From: Pseudomonas viridiflava
Lineage (GTDB): Bacteria; Pseudomonadota; Gammaproteobacteria; Pseudomonadales; Pseudomonadaceae
Assembly: GCF_900591205.1 (NCBI RefSeq)
Contig: NZ_UUPU01000001.1
Span: 310,001 to 374,000, forward strand
Direction: 5' to 3'
DNA: 64,000 nucleotides
Numbering within the stretch: the stretch's first letter is position 1; each line of letters begins with the position of its first letter. A model generated the notes under the pieces. That model was not told where the DNA came from. It saw only the letters and a list, made by a program, of their open reading frames with translations, and did not search any database. Shown piece by piece: positions 47,844 through 56,436 of this stretch. The position numbers and the translations under genes were made by a program.

Positions 47844-48191
47844 ATGAGTTTGACCGAAGCCCGTTTTCACGACCTGGTGGATTCGACCCAGCAGGCGCTG
47901 GAAGATATTTTCGACGACAGCGGCCTGGACGTGGACCTGGAAAACTCGGCCGGTGTGCTGACCGTCAAGTTCGAGAACGGCACTCAACTGATCTTCAGTC
48001 GTCAGGAACCTTTGCGTCAGCTGTGGTTAGCCGCACGTTCGGGTGGTTTTCACTTCGATTACAACGAAGAAGACAACAATTGGCAGTGCGATACCAGCGA
48101 TGAGCTGCTGAGCGAAATGCTCGCACGCCTGGTCCAGGAACAAGCCGGCGTCGAGCTGGGCTTCGATGAGCTGAACCCCGACGAGAACTGA
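47844..48191 (+). CDS. cyaY: Frataxin homologue CyaY
   Basis: A 115-residue acidic protein with the frataxin fold: the N-terminal helix with acidic residues (DDSGLDVDLENSAGVL), central beta strands and the WLAARSGGFHFDY signature. It binds iron and modulates Fe-S cluster assembly by IscS. It is divergent from lptM and followed two bases later by a DUF1289 gene starting with GTG. Confidence 0.94.
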   Translation: MSLTEARFHDLVDSTQQALEDIFDDSGLDVDLENSAGVLTVKFENGTQLIFSRQEPLRQLWLAARSGGFHFDYNEEDNNWQCDTSDELLSEMLARLVQEQAGVELGFDELNPDEN

Positions 48192-48193
48192 TT

Positions 48194-48412
48194 GTGACCC
48201 AGCCTGCACCTGTACGCCCGCCCAAGCCGCTGTTCAGTAATGTCAGCCCGGCGGTGCCGTCACCTTGTATCAGTTTATGTCGCCTGGACGAGCAGAAAGT
48301 CTGTCTAGGCTGCTTCCGCCATGTGGAAGACATCCGGGAATGGCGCTCTGCCGATGATCAGCGGCGCCGAGTGATCGTGGCCCAGGCCGAGCAACGCAAG
48401 GCCGCGCCTTGA
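48194..48412 (+). CDS. DUF1289 small cysteine protein
   Basis: A 72-residue protein starting at GTG, two bases after the cyaY stop. The cysteine pattern SPCISLCRLDEQKVCLGCFR is the DUF1289 motif (CxxxC...CxGC), probably a metal site. Function unknown. Cotranscription with cyaY, an iron-sulfur protein, makes an iron-related role plausible but unproved. A terminator follows at 48481. Confidence 0.87.
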   Translation: MTQPAPVRPPKPLFSNVSPAVPSPCISLCRLDEQKVCLGCFRHVEDIREWRSADDQRRRVIVAQAEQRKAAP

Positions 48413-48480
48413 GCCCGTCTTGTTTATTTGCGGTGCTGTGGTAGTGTCCGGGTACGCCTCAACTCATCGAGGCCCGTGAG

Positions 48481-48507
48481 AACCCCGCCTTTTTCTGGCG
48501 GGGTTTT
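48481..48507 (+). terminator. Intrinsic terminator after cyaY-DUF1289
   Basis: AACCCCGCC-TTTTTCT-GGCGGGGTT followed by TTGCTTTTTT. It lies 69 bases after the DUF1289 stop and 37 bases before rnk, so rnk either has its own promoter or is read through. Confidence 0.88.
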
Positions 48508-48543
48508 GCTTTTTTGTGCAGAAAAAAGGAGTCTGCCTGAATC

Positions 48544-48957
48544 ATGACCACCGCACCGTCCATCATTCTCACCCGCCTTGACGTGCAGCGTCTGGAGCAA
48601 CTGATCGACCGCTTGGGCGACGAGGCGCTTGGCGTCGAAGCATTGCAAGCTGAACTCGACCGCGCCGAACACTTGGTTGGCCACGATGAAGTACCTGCGG
48701 GCGTCGTGACCATGAACTCCAGCGTGCATTGCCGTGAGCAAGGCAGTGGCAAGGACTATCACCTGACCCTGGTTTACCCCAAGGATGCGAACGCGGACGA
48801 AGGCAAGATCTCGATCCTGGCGCCGGTGGGCAGCGCTTTGCTGGGCCTGCAGGTAGGCCAGCACATCGACTGGCCGGCCCCCGGCGGCAAGATCCTAAAG
48901 CTTGAATTGCTCAGCGTTGAAGGCCAGCCCAAAGACGGCGGCGCGTTCTCGCTATAA
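48544..48957 (+). CDS. rnk: Nucleoside diphosphate kinase regulator Rnk
   Basis: A 137-residue protein of the GreA/GreB C-terminal fold. The N-terminal helices ITRLDVQRLEQLIDRL-like and the C-terminal FKBP-like domain with HLTLVYPKDAN, ISILAPVGSALLG and VGQHIDWPAPGG are visible. Rnk binds RNA polymerase near the secondary channel and affects Ndk levels and alginate in P. aeruginosa. It is convergent with cyaA, whose stop is only nine bases away with no obvious terminator between. Confidence 0.93.
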   Translation: MTTAPSIILTRLDVQRLEQLIDRLGDEALGVEALQAELDRAEHLVGHDEVPAGVVTMNSSVHCREQGSGKDYHLTLVYPKDANADEGKISILAPVGSALLGLQVGQHIDWPAPGGKILKLELLSVEGQPKDGGAFSL

Positions 48958-48966
48958 AAAACCGCG

Positions 48967-51807
48967 CTAAATCTGGCTCAGTGCCTCATTGAGCGACAGC
49001 TCCAGCTCGGCCTTGTAGCGCAGGTACAGATTGCTCGGGCTTTGCACATCACCGAGCAGGCCGGACAGGTCCAGGTCGGTGATGTAGCAGCGGTAGCGCT
49101 CGGTTTCCCGGCGCTGCCCGACGATTTCCTGGGCGACCACTGCAAACAGCTGGTCGCCGAATTCCAGTTCGCAAAACTCCCGCTGGTTGCAGTACAGGGT
49201 AATGCCCACCTGGCCCGGTGCGGCCTTGCCGATAATCGCCTGCACGTCATAAAACGGCTTGTTCGCCGGGTTCAGCGGCGCCGGTCGCGGCTCGACGCTG
49301 CGTGCGCGATTGCTGCCTGATGGCAACAATTGGTAATACAAGGTTTGCACTTCGCCCAGGGGTTGTTGTGCGTCCAGCGGCGACAGCGCATCCCGGCGAT
49401 AAATGACCGATTGCAGAAAACGCTGCAACGGCGCCAACAGGCTCTGCTCATCATGAAACGGCAAGCGCTGTTGCCATAGCGCATTGAACTCATCCAGCAC
49501 GTACAGCTCGGCGAAGCCTTCGTTGACCCGGTAGAACACCTGCACGCAATCGGCCAGGCCCATGGGCAGCAACAGTGCCAGGTCGTGGTCCTCCAGGGCC
49601 ATGGCATCCAGGTGCAACGGGCTGTAGCTGGCGAGTTCTTCGCTGAGGTAGGCGATCAGCGCCTCCTGGGTTGCCAGCGACACATGGGTGGCCTGGCCCG
49701 GCACCAGCTCCATCACGTGATAGTGCTGCTGCACCTGGAGCAAGTAACGGTGATTGCCTTGGCCCAGCAGCAGGTTTTGCGCGGTGTCGAAGATTTCTTC
49801 CACGCGCTGGGCAATGAACTGCGCACGGTTGTGACAGAAGCAGCGCACCCGCAGCCGTGGCAGATGGTCCGGCGGCAGTTGGTTGAGGTAGTCGCGCAGG
49901 CAGTCGAGCAAGGCATGGGGGCCGTCATAGCGGCTGACCATCACCTCGTTCCAGCTGTTGAGCGTGACTTGGTCCAGGGTCAGCACCAGGTTGTCGCGCA
50001 CACCGGCGTAGCTCAGGGAGTCGGTGCGCTCGGTGGTCATCAGGATATTCAGGTCGCGGTGGTGCTTGAGCGGGTCGACGCCGACGTTGATCAGCAACAA
50101 CACCTCTTCGGGCACCGCCGAGCGCAGCAGGCGTTCTTCATCGACGCTGGTCAGGGGCAGGGCGATGCTCTGTTGCAGGCTGCCCAGCAGGTTGAACAGC
50201 TCGAACTCGGTCATGTCGCTGGTGCCCGGGTGCAGGGCCAGGCGGGTGCTGCTGTCGATTACGCCGTTGCGGTGGCACCAGGTGAGCATTTCGAGCAAAT
50301 CGCGGCTGCGTTTGATCGGCGCAAAGTGCTCCCATTCCAAGGCCGTGAGGTTGCCGTTGTACAGGCCCCAATGGTGTTGGCCAGGCTCCTTGCGGTTAGG
50401 CGATTGCACCAGGGTCAGGGTGTCTTCGGCCAGGTCCGGGGCGATGCCGGGGTTGATGAACTCGACCTTGCCGGCCTTGCGCTCAAAGGCTGCATACAGG
50501 CGCCGGCCGAGCACATTGAGGTCACGCTTGTTGATCAGGCTGACCGTCTGTTCGTTACGGGCGAACTGGGTCAGGAAGCGATAACTGTAATTCAGCTCAT
50601 TGACCAGGGCGCGGCGTTCGGAGGCCACTTGGCGCACTTTCCACTGGCTGCGGCTGTCCAGCAGCGCAAGCTGGCGTTGGTCCCAGCCCCACTCATGGGC
50701 CAGGCGCTCCAGCAACAGCCGCTGCCAGCCGGTGCCGCGTTGGCCGGCGGTGAGCTTGCGGTTGACCTTCAGGTACAGCGCACGCCGTACCAGCTCCAGG
50801 CGTTCCGGCTCGTTGCGCGCCTTGAGGTATTCCTCGATACGGCGGTACACCACGATGTACGGGTCCAGCTCGTCCAGGTCCATCTGGTTGGCGAATACTG
50901 CGCGCTTGAAGCGCAGGCTCAAGCAGTGCACGTTTGGATGCTCGCTGGCGTAGACCTCGGTCAGCAGCAGCTTGAGCACCGACTTGTAGGGCGACTCGAT
51001 GCCCTTGAACAGTTGCCACAGCCCGGCCCCGATAAACTCGCCCGGGGGGATACGCGCCAGGTGGCCGAGGTCGAGGGTTTCATCGGCGCGGATAAACCGT
51101 TTGGAAATCAGCGTGTGGGTGAACTCTGCATAACGGGTTTCTTCATACACCGGCACCAGCCACCAGATCGGCGTGCGCCCTGCCAGCCAGATGGCGGTGC
51201 GGTAGAACTCATCCAGCAGCAGGTAGTGCTGGGTGGTGCCGCAGTCGTCGGAGCTGAGTTGTGTGTCCCGTTCGCCGAGCACAAAGCGCGTCGGTTCGAT
51301 CAGGAAGAAGTGCGCTTCGGCGCCCATGCTCAGGGCCCAGGCTTCCAGCAGTTGGCATTTCTTGCGCAGTTCGGTCAGCTCGGCTTCGCCGAGGTCGGGG
51401 GCGTGGCACACCCACACGTCCATATCACTCTGGTCCGCCTGGGCCAGAGTGCCGAGGCTGCCCATCAGGAACAAGCCATGGATCGGCAAAGGCGGGTTGC
51501 CATGGCGTGGCTTGTAGGAAAACGAGCGGGTCAGGCGCTGTGCTTCGGTCAGGGCTTGGGCGTCGGGTTCGAAATTCGACAGGCCCGCCGGCGTGCTGCC
51601 CGAGACATAGCCTGGCAGCAGCGGGTGATTGACGTGAAAAAACAGCGGCAACAGGCTCAGCACGCTTTGCTGGCGTGGCGTCAGCCCCTCGACGGCCCGG
51701 GCCATGCGGCCTTCATTGAGGGCCATGAAACGCGCGCGCAACTGGGCCAATACCTTGCGGTCGATGCCTTCGTCCAGGTCGGGGCGGATTTCATGGGTGC
51801 GGGTCAT
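48967..51807 (-). CDS. cyaA: Class I adenylate cyclase
   Basis: A 946-residue enterobacterial-type adenylate cyclase. The N-terminal catalytic half contains the nucleotidyltransferase signature GSLGTLAQADQSDMDVWVC with metal-binding Asp at 128 and 130; the C-terminal half is regulatory. It makes cAMP for Vfr/CRP-type control. Length is longer than the 848 residues of E. coli but normal for Pseudomonas. It stands alone on the minus strand, convergent with rnk. Confidence 0.95.
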   Translation of the reverse strand: MTRTHEIRPDLDEGIDRKVLAQLRARFMALNEGRMARAVEGLTPRQQSVLSLLPLFFHVNHPLLPGYVSGSTPAGLSNFEPDAQALTEAQRLTRSFSYKPRHGNPPLPIHGLFLMGSLGTLAQADQSDMDVWVCHAPDLGEAELTELRKKCQLLEAWALSMGAEAHFFLIEPTRFVLGERDTQLSSDDCGTTQHYLLLDEFYRTAIWLAGRTPIWWLVPVYEETRYAEFTHTLISKRFIRADETLDLGHLARIPPGEFIGAGLWQLFKGIESPYKSVLKLLLTEVYASEHPNVHCLSLRFKRAVFANQMDLDELDPYIVVYRRIEEYLKARNEPERLELVRRALYLKVNRKLTAGQRGTGWQRLLLERLAHEWGWDQRQLALLDSRSQWKVRQVASERRALVNELNYSYRFLTQFARNEQTVSLINKRDLNVLGRRLYAAFERKAGKVEFINPGIAPDLAEDTLTLVQSPNRKEPGQHHWGLYNGNLTALEWEHFAPIKRSRDLLEMLTWCHRNGVIDSSTRLALHPGTSDMTEFELFNLLGSLQQSIALPLTSVDEERLLRSAVPEEVLLLINVGVDPLKHHRDLNILMTTERTDSLSYAGVRDNLVLTLDQVTLNSWNEVMVSRYDGPHALLDCLRDYLNQLPPDHLPRLRVRCFCHNRAQFIAQRVEEIFDTAQNLLLGQGNHRYLLQVQQHYHVMELVPGQATHVSLATQEALIAYLSEELASYSPLHLDAMALEDHDLALLLPMGLADCVQVFYRVNEGFAELYVLDEFNALWQQRLPFHDEQSLLAPLQRFLQSVIYRRDALSPLDAQQPLGEVQTLYYQLLPSGSNRARSVEPRPAPLNPANKPFYDVQAIIGKAAPGQVGITLYCNQREFCELEFGDQLFAVVAQEIVGQRRETERYRCYITDLDLSGLLGDVQSPSNLYLRYKAELELSLNEALSQI

Positions 51808-51935
51808 GTCGAACTCGGTGGCTCGCAGGGCCCGACGTGGGCGGCCGTATCGGAGTTTACAGCCAGTAGCGTAGGAGGTTTAGAGGGAAATTGTTTTTGG
51901 CGTCAGAATTTTGTGCCGTCCACGGCAACGCCCTC

Positions 51936-51958
51936 GGAATCCGCGCTGGGCGGACTCC
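51936..51958. other. Hairpin after the TIGR02647 gene
   Basis: GGAATCCGC / GCGGACTCC with one mismatch, between the TIGR02647 stop and the cyaA start. No T-run follows on the minus strand, so it may protect the transcript end without acting as a classical terminator. Confidence 0.35.
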
Positions 51959-51975
51959 ATGGGCGGTAACAGGTA

Positions 51976-52230
51976 TCAGGCAGCTTCTTGGGTGGTGGCG
52001 GTGCTCAAAATGGTCAGCAGGGTTTGGGCTTGTTCTGCAGCGTCCCGGCCCAGGCTGGTCAGGTAGCCTCCGTCCGGCTGGTCGATCAGTTTTTTCTCGA
52101 ACAGGCGTTTGGCCGCAGCGATGGCAGTGGGAGCGGCGGTCTGGTGGACTTTCAGACCTTCCTGGGAGCTGCCCAGGTTGAAGAGTGCAAGGATTTCCAG
52201 TTCGGCAACCAACTCAGGGGTATACGACAT
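51976..52230 (-). CDS. TIGR02647 family putative DNA-binding protein
   Basis: An 84-residue protein starting MSYTPELVAELEILALFNLG, the TIGR02647 family signature. The helical, winged-helix-like layout (AIAAAKRLFEKKLIDQPDGGYLTSLG) resembles a small DNA-binding domain; function unknown. It lies upstream of cyaA on the same strand, with a 168-bp gap. The cluster of small unknown genes between cyaA and argH is conserved in pseudomonads. Confidence 0.82.
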   Translation of the reverse strand: MSYTPELVAELEILALFNLGSSQEGLKVHQTAAPTAIAAAKRLFEKKLIDQPDGGYLTSLGRDAAEQAQTLLTILSTATTQEAA

Positions 52231-52382
52231 AAGGACTCCAGACTTTCTAAGAATTTATTAGAGGCTAGCAGGGCATAAGGTGAACGCACTTTGCCGGGCT
52301 GTCCAGTGAGAAACTCTTGGGTCTTGATATGGCGCAGTTTTGTGGCGAGGAAGCAGGCTCCCAGGCCACGCAGGTGCCCGAT

Positions 52383-52670
52383 TCAGTCGTTTTCGGGCGG
52401 CAGCTCGGGCAGTGCTCGCAGCGCTGTTTCATACCATTGGGTATCGAATGCGCGGTCTTCTTCGAGCATTTTGTCGATTTCCACGGCCAGTACATGGGCC
52501 ATGAGATTCAGAATGTCTTCACGCTCGTAGCCCACCAGGGTCAGCTTGTTGAAGGTGGCCTTGGCGGCAGGCGGGTTGTCGCTTTCGATCTGGTTTTCGA
52601 TGGCCTGGGTCAGCGTACTTTCGGTGAACTCTTCTTCGTCGTCGTCGTTGATATGGGTCGGCTCGCTCAT
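52383..52670 (-). CDS. Conserved hypothetical protein
   Basis: A 95-residue acidic protein. The first 20 residues are acidic and probably disordered (HINDDDEEEFTEST); the rest is helical (LTQAIENQIESDNPPAAKATFNKLTLVGYEREDILNLMAHVLAVEIDKML...). I do not recognise a named family with known function. The ATG at 52670 has a GGAG box (GAGGAGCCTGCC); an upstream ATG at 52709 is less likely. Codon use is like the neighbours. It is divergent from the GST gene. Confidence 0.75.
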   Translation of the reverse strand: MSEPTHINDDDEEEFTESTLTQAIENQIESDNPPAAKATFNKLTLVGYEREDILNLMAHVLAVEIDKMLEEDRAFDTQWYETALRALPELPPEND

Positions 52671-52796
52671 GGCAGGCTCCTCAAGGAAAGGGCGCCAGTC
52701 TAACCCCATTCAGGCAGCTGATGCTGCTGGCAAGGCCGGGTCCTGCGAGCTATAACGCTTGCAGCCAACCCCATACCCGGCCTGGAGGCAACGGTA

Positions 52797-53456
52797 ATGC
52801 TCAAGCTCTACGGATTTTCGGTCAGCAACTACTACAACATGGTCAAGCTGGCGCTGCTGGAGAAAGGGCTGCCTTTCGAAGAGGTGCCTTTTTATGCCGG
52901 GCAAACCCCTGAAGCGCTGGCTGTAAGCCCGCGTGGCAAGGTGCCGGTGCTGGGCGTGAAGCAGGGTTTTATCAACGAGACCAGCGTGATTCTCGAATAT
53001 ATCGAGCACACCCAGGAGGGGCCTGCGCTGCTCCCGGCAGAGCCGTTTCAGCGTGCGCAAGTGCTGGCGCTGTGCCGGGAAATCGAGCTGTATATCGAGT
53101 TGCCCGCCCGTGCGTGTTTCGCCGAGGCGTTTTTCGGCATGCCGGTGCCGGACGCGATCAAGGAGAAGTCCAAGGCCGAGTTGCTGTTGGGGTTCGGTTC
53201 ATTGGGCAGGCACGGCAAGTTCGCGCCTTATGTGGCCGGAGAGCATTTTACGATTGCCGACCTGTATTTCATGTACAGCGTGAACCTCGCCTGTGCGGTC
53301 GGCGAGAAGCTGTTTGGCCTGGACCTGTTGGCTGAAATGCCGGCGGCCAAGGCGTTGCTGGAGCGGTTGCATGCCATGCCCAACGCCCAGAGGGTGGCGG
53401 CGGACCGGGAGGCGGCGATGCCGGCCTTCATGGCGATGATTGCGGCCAAAAAATAA
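52797..53456 (+). CDS. Glutathione S-transferase family protein
   Basis: A 219-residue GST. The N-terminal thioredoxin-like domain has the glutathione site residues in GFSVSNYYNMVKLAL, GKVPVLG and the ETSVILEYIE motif (cis-Pro and Glu-Ser/Thr loop); the C-terminal helical domain follows from about residue 88. The catalytic Tyr/Ser position is in the FSVSNYY segment, so its class is uncertain. Substrate unknown. It is convergent with argH across a large REPIN. Confidence 0.88.
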   Translation: MLKLYGFSVSNYYNMVKLALLEKGLPFEEVPFYAGQTPEALAVSPRGKVPVLGVKQGFINETSVILEYIEHTQEGPALLPAEPFQRAQVLALCREIELYIELPARACFAEAFFGMPVPDAIKEKSKAELLLGFGSLGRHGKFAPYVAGEHFTIADLYFMYSVNLACAVGEKLFGLDLLAEMPAAKALLERLHAMPNAQRVAADREAAMPAFMAMIAAKK

Positions 53457-53483
53457 GCGAAAATCTTGAGGCGAGGGTGCCTT

Positions 53484-53615
53484 TGTGGCGAGCGGGCTTG
53501 CCCGCGCTGGGTTGCGAAGCGACCCCCAAATCATTCACCGCGTAATACCTGGGTAAACGCGGTGGCTGTATTGGGGCTGCTGCGCAACCCAGCGCGGGCA
53601 AGCCCGCTCGCCACA
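53484..53615. repeat. Cruciform REPIN with perfect 33-bp arms
   Basis: Left arm 53484-53516 and right arm 53583-53615 are exact inverted copies beginning TGTGGCGAGCGGGCTTGCCC, a different REP variant from the others here. Inside, CCCCAA/TTGGGG and CACCGCGT/ACGCGGTG pair in turn, so almost the whole 132 bp can fold as one stem. It lies between the convergent GST and argH stops. Confidence 0.9.
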
Positions 53616-53652
53616 GAAGCCCTGTTGTCAAAGAAGCCTGCTGGCTAGCGGG

Positions 53653-55047
53653 TTAGCGGCTGGCGAGTAGTGCCTGGCCGCGCACCACGGCAGCCTTCAC
53701 CTGCGCCGGCGCAGTACCGCCGACGTGGTTACGGGCATTCACCGAGCCTTCCAGGGTCAGCACGGCAAATACGTCCTGCTCGATCTGGTCGCTGAACTGG
53801 CGCAGTTCTTCCAGGCTCATTTCCGCCAGGTCCTTGCCGGTGTCCACGCCGTATTTCACGGCATGGCCGACGATTTCGTGGCAGTCACGGAACGGCAGGC
53901 CACGGCGCACCAGGTAGTCCGCCAGGTCGGTCGCGGTGGAGAACCCGCGCAGCGCCGCTTCACGCATGATCGCGTGCTTGGGCTTGATCGCCGGGATCAT
54001 GTCGGCAAAGGCGCGCAATGAATCGCGCAGGGTGTCGGCGGCGTCGAACAGCGGCTCTTTGTCTTCCTGGTTGTCCTTGTTGTAGGCCAGCGGTTGGCCC
54101 TTCATCAAGGTCAGCAGGCCCATCAGGGCACCGAATACGCGGCCGCTTTTGCCACGCACCAGTTCCGGCACGTCGGGGTTTTTCTTTTGCGGCATGATCG
54201 AGCTGCCGGTGCAGAAGCGGTCCGGCAGGTCGATGAACTGGAATTGCGCGCTGGTCCACAGCACCAGCTCTTCGGAGAAGCGCGACAGGTGCATCATCGC
54301 GATGCTGGCGGCGGCGCAGAATTCGATGGCGAAGTCACGGTCCGACACGCCATCCAGGGAGTTGCCGCCCACGGCGTCAAAACCCAGCAACTGTGCGGTG
54401 TACTCGCGGTCGATCGGGTAGGTGGTGCCGGCCAGCGCGGCGCTGCCCAGCGGCATGCGGTTGGCGCGTTTGCGGCAGTCCACCAGGCGCTCGTAGTCGC
54501 GGCTGAGCATTTCGAACCAGGCCAGCAGGTGGTGGCCGAAGGTCACGGGCTGTGCGGTTTGCAGGTGGGTGAAACCGGGCATGATGGTGTCCGACTCACG
54601 CTCGGCTTGCTCCAGCAAACCTTTTTGCAGGCGGGTGATTTCGGCCAGGATCAGGTCGATTTCATCGCGCAGCCACAGGCGGATATCGGTGGCCACCTGG
54701 TCGTTACGGCTGCGACCGGTGTGCAGTTTCTTGCCGGTCACACCGATGCGATCGGTGAGGCGGGCCTCGATGTTCATGTGCACGTCTTCCAGGTCGACGC
54801 GCCAGTCGAACGTACCGGCTTCGATTTCACCGCGAATGGTGCTCAGGCCGTCGATGATGCTGTCGCGCTCGGCGTCGGTCAGCACGCCGACCTTGGCCAG
54901 CATCGTCGCGTGGGCGATGGAGCCCATGATGTCGTGGCGGTACAGGCGCTGGTCGAAGGTGACGGAGGCGGTGAAGCGGGCGACGAAGGCGTCGACGGGT
55001 TCACTGAAGCGGCCGCCCCAGGACTGGTTGGTCTTGTCGGTGCTCAT
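53653..55047 (-). CDS. argH: Argininosuccinate lyase
   Basis: A 464-residue enzyme of the fumarase/aspartase superfamily that cleaves argininosuccinate to arginine and fumarate. The superfamily signature [12 protein letters not shown] with the catalytic Ser loop is present, as are [12 protein letters not shown] and the [13 protein letters not shown] catalytic His segment. The start at 55047 gives [16 protein letters not shown]; longer upstream extensions are not conserved. It is divergent from algR, as in P. aeruginosa, but there the kinase gene algZ lies between. Confidence 0.96.
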   Translation of the reverse strand: MSTDKTNQSWGGRFSEPVDAFVARFTASVTFDQRLYRHDIMGSIAHATMLAKVGVLTDAERDSIIDGLSTIRGEIEAGTFDWRVDLEDVHMNIEARLTDRIGVTGKKLHTGRSRNDQVATDIRLWLRDEIDLILAEITRLQKGLLEQAERESDTIMPGFTHLQTAQPVTFGHHLLAWFEMLSRDYERLVDCRKRANRMPLGSAALAGTTYPIDREYTAQLLGFDAVGGNSLDGVSDRDFAIEFCAAASIAMMHLSRFSEELVLWTSAQFQFIDLPDRFCTGSSIMPQKKNPDVPELVRGKSGRVFGALMGLLTLMKGQPLAYNKDNQEDKEPLFDAADTLRDSLRAFADMIPAIKPKHAIMREAALRGFSTATDLADYLVRRGLPFRDCHEIVGHAVKYGVDTGKDLAEMSLEELRQFSDQIEQDVFAVLTLEGSVNARNHVGGTAPAQVKAAVVRGQALLASR

Positions 55048-55552
55048 GGGTTCGCTCGTGATCTGCTTAATAAAGAGGCATGGAAGTGTGCCGGCGATAA
55101 TAACAGGGTTGCCCGTGGAGGCGGTGCTGTGGGTCGTCGGCATTTTTATTTGTGCAAAGGATGGCTAAGTGCCTTGCCGTCGCTCGCGTCCGGGAAGAGA
55201 CTGGAGCCAGGGGCTTATTGAAACGATATTTGTCGATTGAGCAATGTCGTCTCAGCGAGCGTCTACAGTTGGACTGATAGTGTGTGAATGCACCAAAGTC
55301 GGGTGATGCGGTCATAGCCCAGACTATCCATTTTAAAAGGGGGGGATTCGGATTGTGTATCAGCAAACCCTACGACGATGCCCGCAGGCAGCAGGTCTTG
55401 GGCGCTATTGAACAAGTCCGGGTAAATATGGGTGCCGCCGTCGGGGCACTTTTTGCCGCTCGCGCTAGTCTTAGCGTGGATCGCTGTGACGCAAGTCACC
55501 GCACCTGTCTACGCTATCCTTGTGCGAGACTCACGCAGGAATCCAGCGCAAT
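55048..55552. other. argH-algR intergenic region without a sensor kinase gene
   Basis: A 505-bp gap. In P. aeruginosa the kinase gene algZ/fimS (about 1.1 kb) occupies this place; here there is no room for it and no recognisable fragment. A 90-codon open frame (55284-55556) has no family resemblance and I do not call it. A CRP/Vfr-like site and an algR promoter candidate lie at the right end. Confidence 0.7.
55485..55520 (+). promoter_or_regulatory. CRP/Vfr-like site and -10 upstream of algR
   Basis: TGTGACGCAAGTCACC (55485-55500) matches TGTGA-N6-TCACA except the last base. TATCCT at 55515-55520 is a possible -10, predicting initiation near 55527 with the site near position -35. This suggests cAMP-Vfr control, which I recall for the P. 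aeruginosa algZR promoters. Confidence 0.5.
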
Positions 55553-56299
55553 ATGAATGTCCTGATCGTTGATGACGAACCCCAAGCCCGCGAGCGACTG
55601 AGCCGTTTGGTCAGTGAACTCGAGGGTTATACAGTCCTTGAACCGAGCGCCACCAACGGGGAGGAGGCGTTGACGCTGATCGAAAGCCTCAAGCCGGATG
55701 TGGTGTTGCTCGATATCCGCATGCCGGGCCTTGATGGCCTGCAAGTCGCCGCCCGCCTGAGTGAGCGCGAATCGCCGCCGGCGGTGGTGTTGTGTGCTGC
55801 CCAGGAAGAGTTTTCCGCAGACACGTTGGACGCCAGCGGTGTCAGCTTCCTCACCAAGCCGGTGGCGGGCGAGGCGCTGCTTAAAGCCCTGAAAAAGGCC
55901 GAGCGCCCTAACCGCGTCCAGCTCGCCGCCCTGACCCAGCCCGCCGCCCAAAGCGGCAACGGGCCACGCAGCCATATCAGTGCACGCACCCGCAAAGGCA
56001 TCGAATTGATCCCCTTGGGCGAGGTGGTCTATTTTATTGCCGATCACAAGTACGTGACCCTGCGCCACGAGGCCGGCGAGGTCTTGCTCGATGAGCCGCT
56101 CAAAGCTCTTGAGGATGAATTCGGCGACCGTTTCGTGCGTATCCACCGCAACGCGCTGGTTGCCCGCGAGCGGATCGAGCGCCTGCAGCGTACGCCCCTG
56201 GGGCATTTTCAGTTATTCCTCAAAGGGCTTAACGGCGATGCGCTGATCGTCAGCCGACGCCATGTCGCCGGCGTGCGCAAGATGATGCAGCAGCTTTAG
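55553..56299 (+). CDS. algR: LytTR response regulator AlgR
   Basis: A 248-residue response regulator. The receiver (MNVLIVDDEPQARERL, phospho-acceptor Asp 54 in LLDIRMPGLDG) is followed by a linker of about 20 residues and the LytTR DNA-binding domain (ISARTRKGIELIPLGEV, FVRIHRNALVARERIERL). Length is identical to AlgR of P. aeruginosa, which controls alginate, twitching, rhamnolipids and other traits. It sits ahead of hemC as in PAO1. With no kinase gene adjacent, its phosphodonor is encoded elsewhere or not needed. Confidence 0.94.
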   Translation: MNVLIVDDEPQARERLSRLVSELEGYTVLEPSATNGEEALTLIESLKPDVVLLDIRMPGLDGLQVAARLSERESPPAVVLCAAQEEFSADTLDASGVSFLTKPVAGEALLKALKKAERPNRVQLAALTQPAAQSGNGPRSHISARTRKGIELIPLGEVVYFIADHKYVTLRHEAGEVLLDEPLKALEDEFGDRFVRIHRNALVARERIERLQRTPLGHFQLFLKGLNGDALIVSRRHVAGVRKMMQQL

Positions 56300-56436
56300 C
56301 CCAAGGGCTGTGGCGCGGCTGTATTCCTTATCCCGGTGCGACGTGGCCAGGGAGGCCCCGCACTTGCTGATTCAAATCAAAGCGTATTTGCTCGAGCTGT
56401 TATTATCTGCCGTATCTATTCAGTACGGATTGATCC

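Noticed and set aside
49585..51969. A 794-codon open frame opposite cyaA
   Set aside because: It mirrors the codon pattern of cyaA, is rich in Gln, Val, His and Asp as expected of a GC-rich antisense frame, and shows no domain.
55284..55556. A 90-codon open frame just before algR, as a possible remnant of algZ
   Set aside because: No histidine kinase motif or resemblance to AlgZ, no clear ribosome-binding site, and it overlaps the algR promoter signals.
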